64,000 nucleotides of DNA from Linepithema humile. Its lineage: Eukaryota; Arthropoda; Insecta; Hymenoptera; Formicidae. Where the stretch lies: assembly GCF_040581485.1 (NCBI RefSeq), contig NC_090130.1, forward strand, positions 5,828,001 through 5,892,000. The letters run 5' to 3'. The notes beneath the pieces were generated by a model that was not told where the DNA came from, made no database searches, and saw only the letters and a program-made list of their open reading frames with translations. Both the position numbers and the translations under genes were made by a program. Of the stretch, positions 63,301-64,000 are shown piece by piece (within the stretch, counting starts at the first letter, position 1; the number at the start of each line of letters is the position of its first letter).

Positions 63301-64000
63301 CTTCGAAGGACTTCGACAATCTTATTCAAGTAATCTCGACACGAGAGATGTCTTTTTCTAAATTAAATCCTACTTATAATACGGAAAACAAAGCAGAATA
63401 AAATATTTGATTTAAGATTTTCGTTTAGGATTAGTCAACCTCCGTTAATGCTTACGAATGTCGATCTCTCGGTTTTTGCTTAAGGAGCTTCAAACTTTAT
63501 TCACGAAAGGGAGCGAATTCTTAAATCATGAACGCGTCGATTAAAGCGCTAAAGGGTTTTGCGCGTAACTTAAAAGGATCGGGATAGAGTTTGAAATACG
63601 TTCTCGTTTAATAATTTGTTAGCACTCTTTTACATCTGTTAACTGTTCATTCGTTATGCTGCAATTTGTAAGATAAGGAGAAATTATCTCGTTTTAAAAG
63701 ATATTGCTCGCATAAAGTGCGACAAATATATTATGAAATATTTTTTCGTAGAAAATTTTGTGTAAAATACGTATTTATCTCTTAATTTGAACAACAAATT
63801 TTTTTAACTAATTTGGATTTTGAAATACATGTTATATGAATAGAAATCTATGTAAAAAAATATTTTCTAAATATATTGTTGAAACATTCTTTTTGACTTT
63901 CGCGCCAATTATATTTTCTTTTGGCTTCCGCCGATATCGCATCGGACCCCGCTACGATGCAGGCGCCTCTATTAACGACGTTCACGCCGTATTATTATTA

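Larger units (their letters stand above)
58638..64000. other. Mosaic non-coding stretch to window end
   Basis: CpG-rich at 58640-59340, 59560-60180 and 61900-63230. AT-rich at 59360-59560, 60180-60420, 61200-61400 and 63360-63900. Pyrimidine tracts lie at about 62600-62665 and 63058-63122. The 109-codon minus frame 60848-61177 and the 114-codon plus frame 61557-61901 match no family I know. Confidence 0.5.

Noticed and set aside
1..64000. CRISPR array, prophage or bacterial operon
   Set aside because: No regularly spaced repeats, no dense co-directional frames with ribosome-binding sites. The texture is that of a eukaryotic intergenic or intronic region.
1..64000. Autonomous transposon genes (reverse transcriptase or transposase)
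   Set aside because: No YxDD, DDE/D or similar catalytic pattern was seen in any of the longer frames. Only short non-autonomous ends were found.

Overview
This is a eukaryotic, almost entirely non-coding window, most likely from an ant or a close hymenopteran relative. That assignment is an inference from texture. CpG is visibly abundant, not depleted, with many CGCG and TCGCG strings. CpG-rich blocks of 0.5-2 kb alternate with AT-rich blocks of 0.2-0.6 kb. GA/CT microsatellites are frequent, and there are no operons, ribosome-binding sites or tightly packed genes. No diagnostic gene is present to name the species.

No intact protein-coding gene could be supported. The longest open frames (192-195 codons) lie in CpG-rich DNA, where stop codons are rare. 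They often overlap other open frames on the opposite strand and show no domain I recognise. The best protein-like signal is an AT-rich 80-codon minus-strand frame at 30236-30478. It can be aligned by eye to the C-terminal helical domain of the iron-sulfur co-chaperone HSCB (Hsc20) and looks like a decayed copy or a lone terminal exon. Two weaker exon-like stretches, at 54250-55059 and 58040-58106, are given as findings only.

Layout. 1-12.7 kb: alternating CpG-rich and AT-rich DNA with GT and GA microsatellites, a purine tract and two clean hairpins (8587-8624, 10746-10781). 12.7-14.3 kb: a cluster of homeodomain-type TTAATTG words and an imperfect hairpin. 14.3-30 kb: further mosaic DNA, GA microsatellites, a recent 126-bp tandem duplication (25275-25526) and a long pyrimidine tract. 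30-41 kb: the HSCB-like fragment and a second cluster of TAATTA-type words (34863-34935). 41-47 kb: a CpG-rich block with a (CGT)9 array, a TA array and a 30-nt alternating purine/pyrimidine run. 47.37-48.40 kb: the clearest mobile-element remains, a foldback element whose arms are inverted copies of each other, followed by a third copy of the same end. 48.4-64 kb: more mosaic DNA with GA microsatellites, a G-quadruplex-capable run and purine/pyrimidine tracts.

Taken together, the window reads as a gene desert or the inside of very large introns of a developmental locus, with candidate regulatory clusters and TE debris. I found no new multi-gene system. The points most worth checking are the HSCB-like fragment, the foldback element family and the two homeodomain-word clusters.
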